Shown here: piece by piece, positions 1 to 6,790 of the stretch
How positions within the stretch are numbered: the stretch's first letter is position 1
How the letters are laid out: every line of letters begins with the position of its first letter
The notes under the pieces: generated by a model
Told to the model about the DNA's origin: nothing
Databases searched by the model: none
Seen by the model: the letters and a program-made list of their open reading frames with translations, nothing else
From: Saprospiraceae bacterium
Lineage (GTDB): Bacteria > Bacteroidota > Bacteroidia > Chitinophagales > Saprospiraceae
NCBI GenBank assembly: GCA_013361075.1
Contig: JABWAJ010000136.1
Coordinates: 1-11,034 of the forward strand
Length of the DNA: 11,034 nucleotides
Direction of reading: 5' to 3'
Program-made: the position numbers and the translations under genes

Positions 1-1443
1 GATGACCACCTCACTGGTTGGATTATTCTCCAGAAAATTCAATACCTCCCCAAAAACTATTTTGTTACTCGGATTGGGGGTAGTATCAGTCGATTTATTC
101 AGCATTTTTAATCCAAGACATCCAACGCCACCGAAGTGATCCGAAAAATGCCCGGTCCAGGTTTCCGTATGAGCATCTGTACCGGATGTTTTCAACCAGC
201 CGGGCCGCACATCGAAATAACGGATGCCACTATTGAGCATCTCATAAAAATCCTTGCTTTGAGTAATGGTATCTGTAGTAGGATGTGCACTGGCTAAGTT
301 GGTGCAATAGTCCGTTTGAGACATCCCTGCATCATGTGCTCCGGGCAAACAAAGTTCACTTATTTTTCGGGTAGAAAAATTATTCATCCAGGAACCTGGG
401 GTGGTATTTGACAAATCCGGGACCCTGATGATGAGGGAAGAGGAGTAAAAAATCCTATGTTCATTGGTAATGGGGAAATTGATAGGAGCCGAAACTTGGA
501 TCACGGAATCTGGTGCTTCCTGCAGCATGACAACAGCAAGGCCATTCGTAGCAATGGCAGGGTTTTTACCCAATCCCGGGCCAAACATCGGATTGTTTAG
601 CGATATATAACTGGACAAAGGGTCTAAGGTGCCGGACATTGTTTGAGTAGAATAATTAATGGTTCCGGCAGCAAAGTCAACCACCTTTTTTTGATAAGCA
701 AAAGCCAAAGAACCGTTATCGGCAAGGGCAACAGTAGAATGCCCCAAACACTCATTGCTAAGGATTACATGAGGGTTAATCCATGAAATATTGGTGTTGT
801 TATCGCTTAAATACCCCGATATGGCTGAGACAGAGGTTCCGTTGGTATTGGTGTAAGTAAAAACAATACTCCCATTGTTATTCATGGCAATTTTGGGCTG
901 GAGTCCAATTATATTCTGGTTCAATTTAACCCAGTGGATATCATTATTGCCTACATCAACAGTGCCAATCATAAAAGAAATGTTCTGTGAAGAACTTCCA
1001 CCCGAGAAAGCCATCACAGCAATGTGTTGGTTGTTTATATAAGCAAGTCCGACAGAAGGATTAGCCCCGCTATGGCCCGTATCACGACTTGGGCCCCAAT
1101 TGATTTTTTGGGAGTCTGAGGCATCAAATTGACCGAGATGCGCATAAAATTTTGCACTGCTATCGGACTGGTGAACTTCGATGATACCACCTCCGCCATC
1201 AACAGCAACAGTCGGAGTAACTCCATTTGCCCCCTTTAAGTCATCTTCGTCCTGCCAGGTGACCAGTGCACGGCCATCAACGGTTCCTCTTTTGTAGTAG
1301 AGTTCATTGTCGTTTTTACAATATACCGCAACTAAATCTAAATGCGCTGAGGTGGTATTTCCTACAACACCAATTGCTGGTTGTGTCCTGTCTGCATGGA
1401 GGCTATGCACATTGCCCAGTATAAACTGTCTTGAAGTACTCAT
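1..1443 (-). CDS. Partial beta-propeller-like / PI-PLC X-domain-like protein (C-terminus beyond left edge)
   Basis: The frame is open from an ATG at 1441-1443 to base 1 (481 codons, no stop); an in-frame stop at 1483-1485 with no other ATG between fixes the start. Residues about 20-350 contain about six repeats of roughly 50 residues, each opening with a motif like (Q/N/T)P.(I/V)A followed by a glycine turn and a hydrophobic strand (for example QPKIAMNNNGSIVFTY and NPAIATNGLAVVMLQ). That is the look of a beta-propeller. Residues about 356-481 resemble the PI-PLC X domain: LPGAHDAGM with His370-Asp371, then FYEMLNSGIRYFDVRP with Arg413, then GHF with His432, then GEVLNFLENNPTSEVV. In bacterial PI-PLCs the matching His, Asp, Arg and His are catalytic, so phosphodiesterase activity on inositol lipids or glycolipid anchors is possible. 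No signal peptide is visible at the N-terminus. The gene seems more A+T-rich than the genes to its right. The repeat count and propeller assignment are by eye. Confidence 0.82.
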   Translation of the reverse strand, partial: MSTSRQFILGNVHSLHADRTQPAIGVVGNTTSAHLDLVAVYCKNDNELYYKRGTVDGRALVTWQDEDDLKGANGVTPTVAVDGGGGIIEVHQSDSSAKFYAHLGQFDASDSQKINWGPSRDTGHSGANPSVGLAYINNQHIAVMAFSGGSSSQNISFMIGTVDVGNNDIHWVKLNQNIIGLQPKIAMNNNGSIVFTYTNTNGTSVSAISGYLSDNNTNISWINPHVILSNECLGHSTVALADNGSLAFAYQKKVVDFAAGTINYSTQTMSGTLDPLSSYISLNNPMFGPGLGKNPAIATNGLAVVMLQEAPDSVIQVSAPINFPITNEHRIFYSSSLIIRVPDLSNTTPGSWMNNFSTRKISELCLPGAHDAGMSQTDYCTNLASAHPTTDTITQSKDFYEMLNSGIRYFDVRPGWLKTSGTDAHTETWTGHFSDHFGGVGCLGLKMLNKSTDTTPNPSNKIVFGEVLNFLENNPTSEVVI

Positions 1444-1516
1444 GATTTTAAAAAATTTAATTGAGTTTAGAAAAAAGTTGTTCTAACATGAGTCATCCCG
1501 AATTTTGGTTAAAAAA

Positions 1517-1531
1517 GACCTCAGAGAGGTC
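1517..1531. repeat. Hairpin GACCTC-AGA-GAGGTC
   Basis: A perfect 6-bp stem with a 3-nt loop lies just inside the left terminal repeat of the element. A near copy with one C/A mismatch in the stem lies at 1567-1583 (CGACCTCGGAGAAGTCG), and a half copy GACCTC at 1646-1651. Confidence 0.55.
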
Positions 1532-1607
1532 ATCTGTTTGTAGAAAATAATCGAAATGCAATTTTTCGACCTCGGAGAAGTCGTACGTGGCCACTAGGAT
1601 GTCAAAC

Positions 1608-1629
1608 GGTTCCTGAGCTTGTCGAAGGA
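1608..1629. repeat. CCTGAGCTTGTCGAAGG extragenic repeat motif
   Basis: The stretch reads GGTTCCTGAGCTTGTCGAAGG in two overlapping pieces (GGTTCCTGAGC, then GAGCTTGTCGAAGGA). TCCT and AGGA at its ends can pair, giving a short imperfect hairpin. I remember this motif, and its complement CCTTCGACAAGCTCAGG, as recurring in intergenic DNA of many unrelated bacteria. That recollection is not a search result. Confidence 0.5.
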
Positions 1630-1764
1630 TCACCGCCGCTTATGCGACCTCTATGATGTTGCTTTTCCTTTTTAATGCATTGATCTACCAATATTTGAAT
1701 TATCCGAGGCCTAGATCCGGATTTGAAAAAAATCGGGATGACTCATGTTACGCAGCAATAAATT

Positions 1765-1778
1765 AAAACGGCCGTTTT
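1765..1778. repeat. Perfect 14-bp palindrome AAAACGGCCGTTTT
   Basis: AAAACGGCCGTTTT is fully self-complementary and lies 14 bp right of the inverted-repeat element. It could be a protein-binding site or chance; nothing in the context decides this. Confidence 0.35.
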
Positions 1779-1877
1779 GAAGGATTGCTTGATGCCACAA
1801 TATTACAGGCAGGGAGAGAAAAACAGGGTTTGATTTCGTTTCAAAATAGTTCGTTGTGGTTGCGAAATACAGATAAG

Positions 1878-1899
1878 GCTATTTTTGAAGTAAAATAGC
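1878..1899. terminator. Weak stem-loop downstream of small membrane protein gene
   Basis: GCTATTTT (1878-1885) pairs with AAAATAGC (1892-1899) across a 6-nt loop. It lies 54-75 nt beyond the stop codon of the minus-strand gene ending at 1953, where a terminator would be expected. The stem is A/T-rich and no clear U-tract follows on the minus strand, so the terminator role is a guess. Confidence 0.3.
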
Positions 1900-1952
1900 A
1901 GGTATTTATACGTGGTTGGCAATAAGTATTTTTGCGGGTATTTATTTTGTAA

Positions 1953-2198
1953 TTATACGCTTAATTTTTTATTCAATAACCGAATCAATAAAATCCATGG
2001 AATGCTGTGTACCACAAAATCCAGCCAGTCAATCCAGCCCATTTCTTTTGCACCTCCCAAAATCCATCTGATTTTTCCTAAAATATGCGGTTCAGATTCG
2101 AGCGGAAAGGGAGCAAGGCCCAAAGTCAGGCAAAGGATGCCGACGACCCACCAATTGTCAACAGTTTTTAATGCCAGAGACTTGATCGTATTTGCCAT
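1953..2198 (-). CDS. Small conserved membrane protein (81 aa)
   Basis: The 81-residue protein has two hydrophobic segments, about residues 16-31 (WWVVGILCLTLGLAPF) and 60-75 (DFVVHSIPWILLIRLL), joined by a short polar loop. The patterns LGLAPF, EPHILGKIRW and DWLDFVVHSIPWILL match a family of very small two-helix inner-membrane proteins that I recall from Bacteroidota and Proteobacteria, often labelled 'RND transporter'. That label is misleading because the protein is far too short to be an RND pump; its function is unknown. The gene diverges from the dehydrogenase across a 48-bp gap. No Shine-Dalgarno is seen. A weak -10-like TACATTTC on the minus strand (2225-2232) is the best promoter candidate. 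An overlapping plus-strand frame of 117 aa is a shadow. Confidence 0.75.
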   Translation of the reverse strand: MANTIKSLALKTVDNWWVVGILCLTLGLAPFPLESEPHILGKIRWILGGAKEMGWIDWLDFVVHSIPWILLIRLLNKKLSV

Positions 2199-2224
2199 GT
2201 TGTTGAAAGCATTTTATACTTTTG
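2191..2224 (+). promoter_or_regulatory. Bacteroidota-type promoter for dehydrogenase gene
   Basis: TACTTTTG at 2217-2224 fits the TAnnTTTG -7 box, and TTTG at 2191-2194 fits the -33 box. The 22-nt spacing is slightly longer than the usual 19-21. The start codon is 22 nt after the -7 box, giving a short leader. Confidence 0.5.
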
Positions 2225-2246
2225 GAAATGTATTAACCACATCAAG

Positions 2247-3230
2247 ATGTCAGGAGCAAATCTAAAAAAAAGGCATGAAATTGTCGTCACCGATGGCCAT
2301 ACCCTCAATCCGGGAGATTTGAGCTGGCGTAAACTGCAATCGCTGGGAAATCTGGCATTATTCGAACACACCCCCGCCGGAGAAATGGCTGCCAGAGCGG
2401 CTGCCGCAACCATACTCATCGTCAATAAAGCACCGGTGGACGCCAGTTTACTGGCACAACTTCCCTTGCTGGAATGCATTTGCGTCACGGCTACCGGCTT
2501 TAACAATGTGGACATTGCTGCCGCCAAAGCGCGGGGCATCCCGGTGTGCAATGCTGTTGGATATGGCACGGATTCGGTAGCACAGCACGTTTTTGCTCTT
2601 TTACTGGCCTGGCGCAACCAGATTCATGCTTATCAAAGCAGTGTAGCCGCCGGCGACTGGTCACGCAGCCGCGATTTTTGTTATTACCTGAAACCCTTTC
2701 GGGAATTGGCCGGTCAAACGATGGGCATCTATGGATTTGGCCGCATCGGACAAAAAGTTGCCGCCGTCGCGCAGGCGTTTGGAATGAATGTATTAGCCTG
2801 TCATAAACACCCGGAGCGCGATGCCATGCCTGGGGTGAAGTTTGTAGATTTGGAAGCCTTGTTTGCACAAAGCGATGTAATTTCGCTCCATGCTCCGCTT
2901 GGCCCTGAAAATGAAGGTATTGTAAATAAGAACCTGCTGAGCCGGATGAAATCTGATGCGCTGCTGATTAACACTGGGCGCGGAGGGCTGATCCACGAAG
3001 GCGATTTGCGGGAAGCACTGCTCCAAAAGTCTATTGGCGGCGCATTGCTGGATGTGTTGTCGAAAGAGCCGCCACTTGAAGAACATCCGCTGTCGGGTCT
3101 TGAAAATTGTTTGATTACGCCCCATATCGCCTGGGCCAGCCGGGAAGCCCGGGAGCGACTGATGGAGATTACGGTGGAAAATGTACAGGCTTTTTTAGCG
3201 GGAACACCTCAAAATGTAGTAAACGCCTGA
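2247..3230 (+). CDS. D-2-hydroxyacid dehydrogenase (glycerate dehydrogenase-like)
   Basis: The 327-residue protein is normal length for this NAD(P)-dependent family, which interconverts 2-oxoacids and D-2-hydroxyacids in the cytoplasm. The N-terminal TDGHTLNPGDLSW (residues 15-27) is typical of the glycerate/hydroxypyruvate reductase branch. The nucleotide-binding loop GFGRIG is at 163-168. The catalytic trio is in place: Arg245 in NTGRGG, Glu274 in LDVLSKEPP, and His293 in TPHIAWAS. The exact substrate cannot be read from sequence; hydroxypyruvate or glyoxylate is the likeliest. The ATG at 2247 is used because the nearby ATG at 2275 is out of frame and the next in-frame ATG would delete conserved sequence. 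The beta-helix gene follows 44 bp later on the same strand, so co-transcription is possible but a functional link is not obvious. Confidence 0.92.
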   Translation: MSGANLKKRHEIVVTDGHTLNPGDLSWRKLQSLGNLALFEHTPAGEMAARAAAATILIVNKAPVDASLLAQLPLLECICVTATGFNNVDIAAAKARGIPVCNAVGYGTDSVAQHVFALLLAWRNQIHAYQSSVAAGDWSRSRDFCYYLKPFRELAGQTMGIYGFGRIGQKVAAVAQAFGMNVLACHKHPERDAMPGVKFVDLEALFAQSDVISLHAPLGPENEGIVNKNLLSRMKSDALLINTGRGGLIHEGDLREALLQKSIGGALLDVLSKEPPLEEHPLSGLENCLITPHIAWASREARERLMEITVENVQAFLAGTPQNVVNA

Positions 3231-3274
3231 TTGGTATGGCTCTGAAAATCAGTGTTTTTTCATAAAAACAAACA

Positions 3275-5551
3275 ATGCCGGAGATGGATATTTGTAAAAA
3301 GATTACTTATTGGGCGACAGGTTTGCTAATGGTACCGCTTGGAGCATCAGGGCAGGAAATACTTCGGGCACTGGAACCCGGAATGGTTATCAACCACTCG
3401 GTCAAAATTCAAACGGGGGTGTATGAGCTTCCCGGCGCCGATAGCCCCGATCAACCCGTTTTGGTCATAGAAGGGGAGGGAACAGTGGTGGATTTTCAGG
3501 GGGCAACGCTGTCGGGGAATACCCAACGCAACCGACCGGATCAGTTCAGGGGATTGGCGATCTATATAAGAAATGGCAACAACATCACTGTTAAAAATCT
3601 GAAAATCAGAGGATATAAAGTGGCCTTAATGGCCGTTGGTGTAACGGGATTGCAGCTTGAAAATTGTAATTTCAGCTACAATTACCGGCAGCGCCTCTAC
3701 AGTTTGCGCGAGCGCGAAGACCTGTCCGACTGGCTCAGTTATCACCAAAATGAAAAAGACGAATGGCTTCGGTATGGGGCTGCCATTTACCTGAAGCAAT
3801 GCAAAAGCGCTGTAGTGCGCGGTGTGACCGTTACCGGAGGGCAAAACGGAATTATGATGACCCGCTGCAACGACGGCCTTTTTTACAACAACAGCATACA
3901 TTTTAATTCGGGTATTGGCATTGGGTTGTACCGCAGCAGCCGCAACCGGATTCTGGACAACCGCTTAGACTGGAATGTGCGCGGCTATAGCCACGGGTTC
4001 TATAGCCGGGGGCAGGACTCGGCGGCTTTACTGTGTTACGAACAAAGCAATGACAATACATTTGCCTACAACTCGGCAACGCATTCCGGGGATGGTTTTT
4101 TTCTGTGGGCCGGCCAAACAACAATGGATACGGGAGAAGGGGGCTGCAACAGCAACCTCATCCACAGCAATGATTTTTCGCATTCCCCTACCAACGGCAT
4201 CGAAGTCACGTTTAGCTCCAATACCATCCTGCGCAACCGCATAGAAGACTGTACTTATGGAATATGGGGCGGCTATAGCTGGCAAAGCCTGATTGGTGGC
4301 AACTATCTCGCAAACAACAAATTCGGGATTGCCATCGAACACGGACAGGAAAACTTCCTGATGGCCAACGAGTTGGTTGGCAATGAAACCGGAGTTCAGC
4401 TTTGGGAACGCCTGGAACAGCCGGGCGATTGGGGGTATGCCATCAACCGCGACATCAAAAGCCGCAACTATACCATGAACATGAATCTTTTTGATGGCAA
4501 CCATACCCCGTTGCGGATAGCCGGAACCGACCATGTTGCCATCAATGACAACAACACTTTTCTGGATTTTAAGGAACTTTTGGTTGCTGAAAAGCCCAAT
4601 GACCAGTTCTTTTTTGTAAAAAACGACGTGTACCAACTTGATGGCTGGAAAGATGCAGAAGCGTTCCGGACAATGAACCGGCAGAACAAACCCGAAGTAT
4701 TTGCCCGGGATAAAGAGCGCATCAGAAGCCGGTTGCAGCGGTACAATACGCTTGAAAAAGGCCCGCCCTCCGAACCTGATGCAATAAACGCCTCTCTTCC
4801 CAAAGAACAGGCCCGCGGACGGGCTTATATTTTGGTCAACGAATGGGGCCCTTATGATTTTCGATCGCCGGTCATCTGGCTGCGCGGCGTGGAAAAAGAC
4901 CTGTATACGTTCAGTCTTTATGCACCTGCCGGAAACTGGCGCATCACAGGGTCGGAAGGTTTCGGGGGGTTCAGTAAAATGAGCGGGAGCTTCCCGGATA
5001 CGCTTCGGGTAAGCAAATTAGAAGGAGCAGAAATCCTGAACATCAACCTCGAATATACGGGGGCGGAAATAACCACGCCATTCGGAGAGGTGATTCCCGC
5101 CGGAACGCCGGTAACCTTCCGGTTCAACCGTTATGAAAAAACACTTGATTGGCACATCCGGCATTATGCCTACGGAGAAGCATCTGACCCTTTGAAAAAC
5201 GAAGCAGCTTTCCAACAGCTTAAGACACAGAAACCTTTGTTTGAGCAGCATACAGGCCAACTGGCAGGTCGTTGGTGGGGAAGCCCGGCAGCTGGTGTTC
5301 CGGCCGATCAATTTGCGACCTTTGCCACAACAGAATTTACGGCAACACCAGGGCGTTACCGAATCACCGTTACGAGCGACGACGGCCTTCGCCTTTATAT
5401 AGACGGCAAAAGGCACATTGACCGCTGGACGGTTCACGAGCCTATCCCCGACGAGATCGAAATAGACCTGTCAGGGCATCACAAAATCGAAATCGAACAC
5501 TTCGAAGCAGGAGGCCTGGGAACACTCGATTTCAGAATAGAGCGCATTTAA
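3275..5551 (+). CDS. Secreted right-handed beta-helix protein with C-terminal PA14-like domain
   Basis: This 758-residue protein starts with a signal peptide: KK near residue 8, a hydrophobic stretch at 11-24, and probable cleavage near ASG-Q27. No lipobox cysteine is present. Residues about 60-430 show repeated short strands and Asn/Gly-rich turns (NGNNITVKNLKIRG, NGIMMTRCNDGLFYNNSI, FGIAIEHGQENFLMANELVGN), the signature of PbH1/NosD-type parallel beta-helices. Such helices are common in polysaccharide lyases, epimerases and glycosidases. A linker and a beta-rich module with NEWGPYDFRSPVIWLRG (residues 522-538) follow. Residues about 640-758 match a PA14-like fold: GRYRITVTSDDGLRLYIDG, DRW at 716-718, and a closing pattern of alternating strands, suggesting carbohydrate binding. 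Catalytic residues cannot be assigned. Export to the periplasm or cell surface is inferred; no type IX secretion tail is evident. ATG 3284 (Met4) is an alternative start that also keeps the signal peptide. Confidence 0.85.
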   Translation: MPEMDICKKITYWATGLLMVPLGASGQEILRALEPGMVINHSVKIQTGVYELPGADSPDQPVLVIEGEGTVVDFQGATLSGNTQRNRPDQFRGLAIYIRNGNNITVKNLKIRGYKVALMAVGVTGLQLENCNFSYNYRQRLYSLREREDLSDWLSYHQNEKDEWLRYGAAIYLKQCKSAVVRGVTVTGGQNGIMMTRCNDGLFYNNSIHFNSGIGIGLYRSSRNRILDNRLDWNVRGYSHGFYSRGQDSAALLCYEQSNDNTFAYNSATHSGDGFFLWAGQTTMDTGEGGCNSNLIHSNDFSHSPTNGIEVTFSSNTILRNRIEDCTYGIWGGYSWQSLIGGNYLANNKFGIAIEHGQENFLMANELVGNETGVQLWERLEQPGDWGYAINRDIKSRNYTMNMNLFDGNHTPLRIAGTDHVAINDNNTFLDFKELLVAEKPNDQFFFVKNDVYQLDGWKDAEAFRTMNRQNKPEVFARDKERIRSRLQRYNTLEKGPPSEPDAINASLPKEQARGRAYILVNEWGPYDFRSPVIWLRGVEKDLYTFSLYAPAGNWRITGSEGFGGFSKMSGSFPDTLRVSKLEGAEILNINLEYTGAEITTPFGEVIPAGTPVTFRFNRYEKTLDWHIRHYAYGEASDPLKNEAAFQQLKTQKPLFEQHTGQLAGRWWGSPAAGVPADQFATFATTEFTATPGRYRITVTSDDGLRLYIDGKRHIDRWTVHEPIPDEIEIDLSGHHKIEIEHFEAGGLGTLDFRIERI

Positions 5552-5653
5552 ATGAATGCCTTATTGCGGTGGAGACAACTAAAGGTGCTGCTACCTGATT
5601 TGCAACCATTTTGTCAACCCACACGGTGATGTCAATTCCCGAGATGCCCTTTA

Positions 5654-6769
5654 TTACCCGATGGCTTCGTCCAAATGGGGCATTTGCCCAAACCTTTTCA
5701 GGGTAGCAATGTGCGAACGAACTGCCTGCCAGAAAGTGCCGTTGACGACATAAGGAATGTTGAATTCCTCAGCAGTCTGTTTTACAATGGCAGCAATTTT
5801 GGGATAGTGAACGTGTGAAATCCCCGGGAACAAATGGTGCTCAATTTGGTAATTCAAACCGCCGATATACCAGGAAAGCCATTTGTTGTCGGGGGCGAAA
5901 TTGGCTGTCGTACGCATCTGGTGGATGGCCCATTCGTTTTCAATGACACCATTTTCATTAGGCAGAGGGTGGTCCGTACCTTCTACCGTATGTGCCAGTT
6001 GAAAAATTACGGTAATGAGCACCCCGGCTACAACGTGCATCAACACAAAACCGGCCAGTACCTCCAGAAAGGGGATGCCCAGGATAAAAACGGGCAAAAA
6101 GAACATCATAAAAAAATAGCCTACTTTGACTAAGCTGATCCGTGTAATCAGGATCATGTTTTGGGCTCTGGAATTGGTATTAACCCCATTCCGGACGTGT
6201 TTTACAAACTGGATAAAATCCTTCAGGGTTACCCAATATAATGTTGGAATACCATAAAACAAAAAAGCATAAAGCCATTGCAGGCGGTGGATGCGATAGA
6301 CGGGCGTATGAGGAGAAAACCGCAACATGGAAAGTTTGTCGTCGATGTCTTCATCCATATGCGTCACATTGGTAAATGTATGATGGAGCACATTGTGCTG
6401 CAATTTCCAGTTGAAAGCTGAAGCGCCCAGCAGATTTGCCATGTGCCCGGTGATGAAATTAATGTGCCGGTTGGAGGAATAAGCCCCGTGGTTGCCATCG
6501 TGCATGATACTCATGCCAATCCCCCCCACACCTATGGCCATGATGAACCATAGAATCAAACTAACCCAAAGTGGAGGTTGAAGACTTAGGAGCAAAGCGA
6601 ACGGCAGCAGGTAAACAAGCAGTAAAATAATGGTTTTTAGTACCATTGTCCGGTTTGCAAACTTAGAAATGTTGTTCTCCCGGAAGTAAGCATCCACCCT
6701 TTTGGTCAGGGTGGGGTAAAAAACACTTTTCCCTTTGTTGATGAATTTTACAGCGTCTTTGCGTTGCAT
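5654..6769 (-). CDS. Membrane fatty-acid desaturase (acyl-lipid/acyl-CoA, front-end type)
   Basis: The 371-residue protein carries the three His boxes of the membrane di-iron desaturases: HDGNH (residues 90-94), HNVLHH (125-130), and QIEHH (308-312) followed by LFP. The QxxHH form is characteristic of the linoleoyl-CoA/delta-6-like branch. Hydrophobic helices lie near 44-64, 67-88, 213-233 and 237-258. It has no N-terminal cytochrome b5 domain, unlike many eukaryotic relatives, so it would need a separate electron donor. It introduces double bonds into membrane acyl chains, using O2. The gene lies 21 bp downstream of the TM2-TPR-SHOCT gene on the same strand and probably shares its transcript. 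Stop codons are doubled (TAATAA). No terminator hairpin is seen in the 102-bp convergent gap to the beta-helix gene. Substrate and position of desaturation are unknown. Confidence 0.9.
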   Translation of the reverse strand: MQRKDAVKFINKGKSVFYPTLTKRVDAYFRENNISKFANRTMVLKTIILLLVYLLPFALLLSLQPPLWVSLILWFIMAIGVGGIGMSIMHDGNHGAYSSNRHINFITGHMANLLGASAFNWKLQHNVLHHTFTNVTHMDEDIDDKLSMLRFSPHTPVYRIHRLQWLYAFLFYGIPTLYWVTLKDFIQFVKHVRNGVNTNSRAQNMILITRISLVKVGYFFMMFFLPVFILGIPFLEVLAGFVLMHVVAGVLITVIFQLAHTVEGTDHPLPNENGVIENEWAIHQMRTTANFAPDNKWLSWYIGGLNYQIEHHLFPGISHVHYPKIAAIVKQTAEEFNIPYVVNGTFWQAVRSHIATLKRFGQMPHLDEAIG

Positions 6770-6790
6770 GATGTGGTCGTATTTAAAAAA

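Larger units (their letters stand above)
1484..1750. mobile_element. MITE-like element with 23-bp terminal inverted repeats
   Basis: Bases 1484-1506 and 1728-1750 are reverse complements at 22 of 23 positions (core TGAGTCATCCCG, mirrored as CGGGATGACTCA). Complementarity stops at the outer ends, and outside them the flanks do not match. Each end begins or finishes with TA, which could be a TA target duplication as made by IS630/Tc1-type transposases, but this is not proven. The 267 bp hold no coding frame of note. They do contain small hairpins and a CCTGAGCTTGTCGAAGG motif. A non-autonomous miniature transposable element is the simplest reading; a paired regulatory structure is the alternative. 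Confidence 0.6.
1444..1952. other. Gene-free region between PLC-like gene and small membrane protein gene
   Basis: I find no credible coding frame here. The region holds the inverted-repeat-bounded element at 1484-1750, a perfect 14-bp palindrome AAAACGGCCGTTTT at 1765-1778, and a weak stem-loop at 1878-1899. The rest is A+T-rich. The PLC-like gene points left out of this region and the small membrane protein gene points into it, so the region should contain the promoter of the former and the transcript end of the latter. I could not identify a convincing TAnnTTTG promoter for the PLC-like gene; only A/T tracts precede its ATG. Confidence 0.6.

Noticed and set aside
1912..2265. Plus-strand frame of 117 codons opposite the small membrane protein
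   Set aside because: It opens with GTG, has no protein-like pattern, and is antisense to a gene with recognisable family motifs.
4028..4636. Minus-strand frame of 202 codons inside the beta-helix gene
   Set aside because: It is a shadow: the plus-strand gene has a signal peptide, beta-helix repeats and a PA14-like domain, whereas this frame shows no domain or start context.
5552..5629. Tiny plus-strand frame of 25 codons after the beta-helix gene
   Set aside because: It starts immediately after the preceding stop, has no recognisable sequence and no ribosome site; length is within chance.
5552..5653. Open minus-strand stretch downstream of the desaturase stop (GIDITVWVDKMV...)
   Set aside because: It looks mildly protein-like but is out of frame with the desaturase, which already has its full family length and ends with tandem stops; no start codon context.
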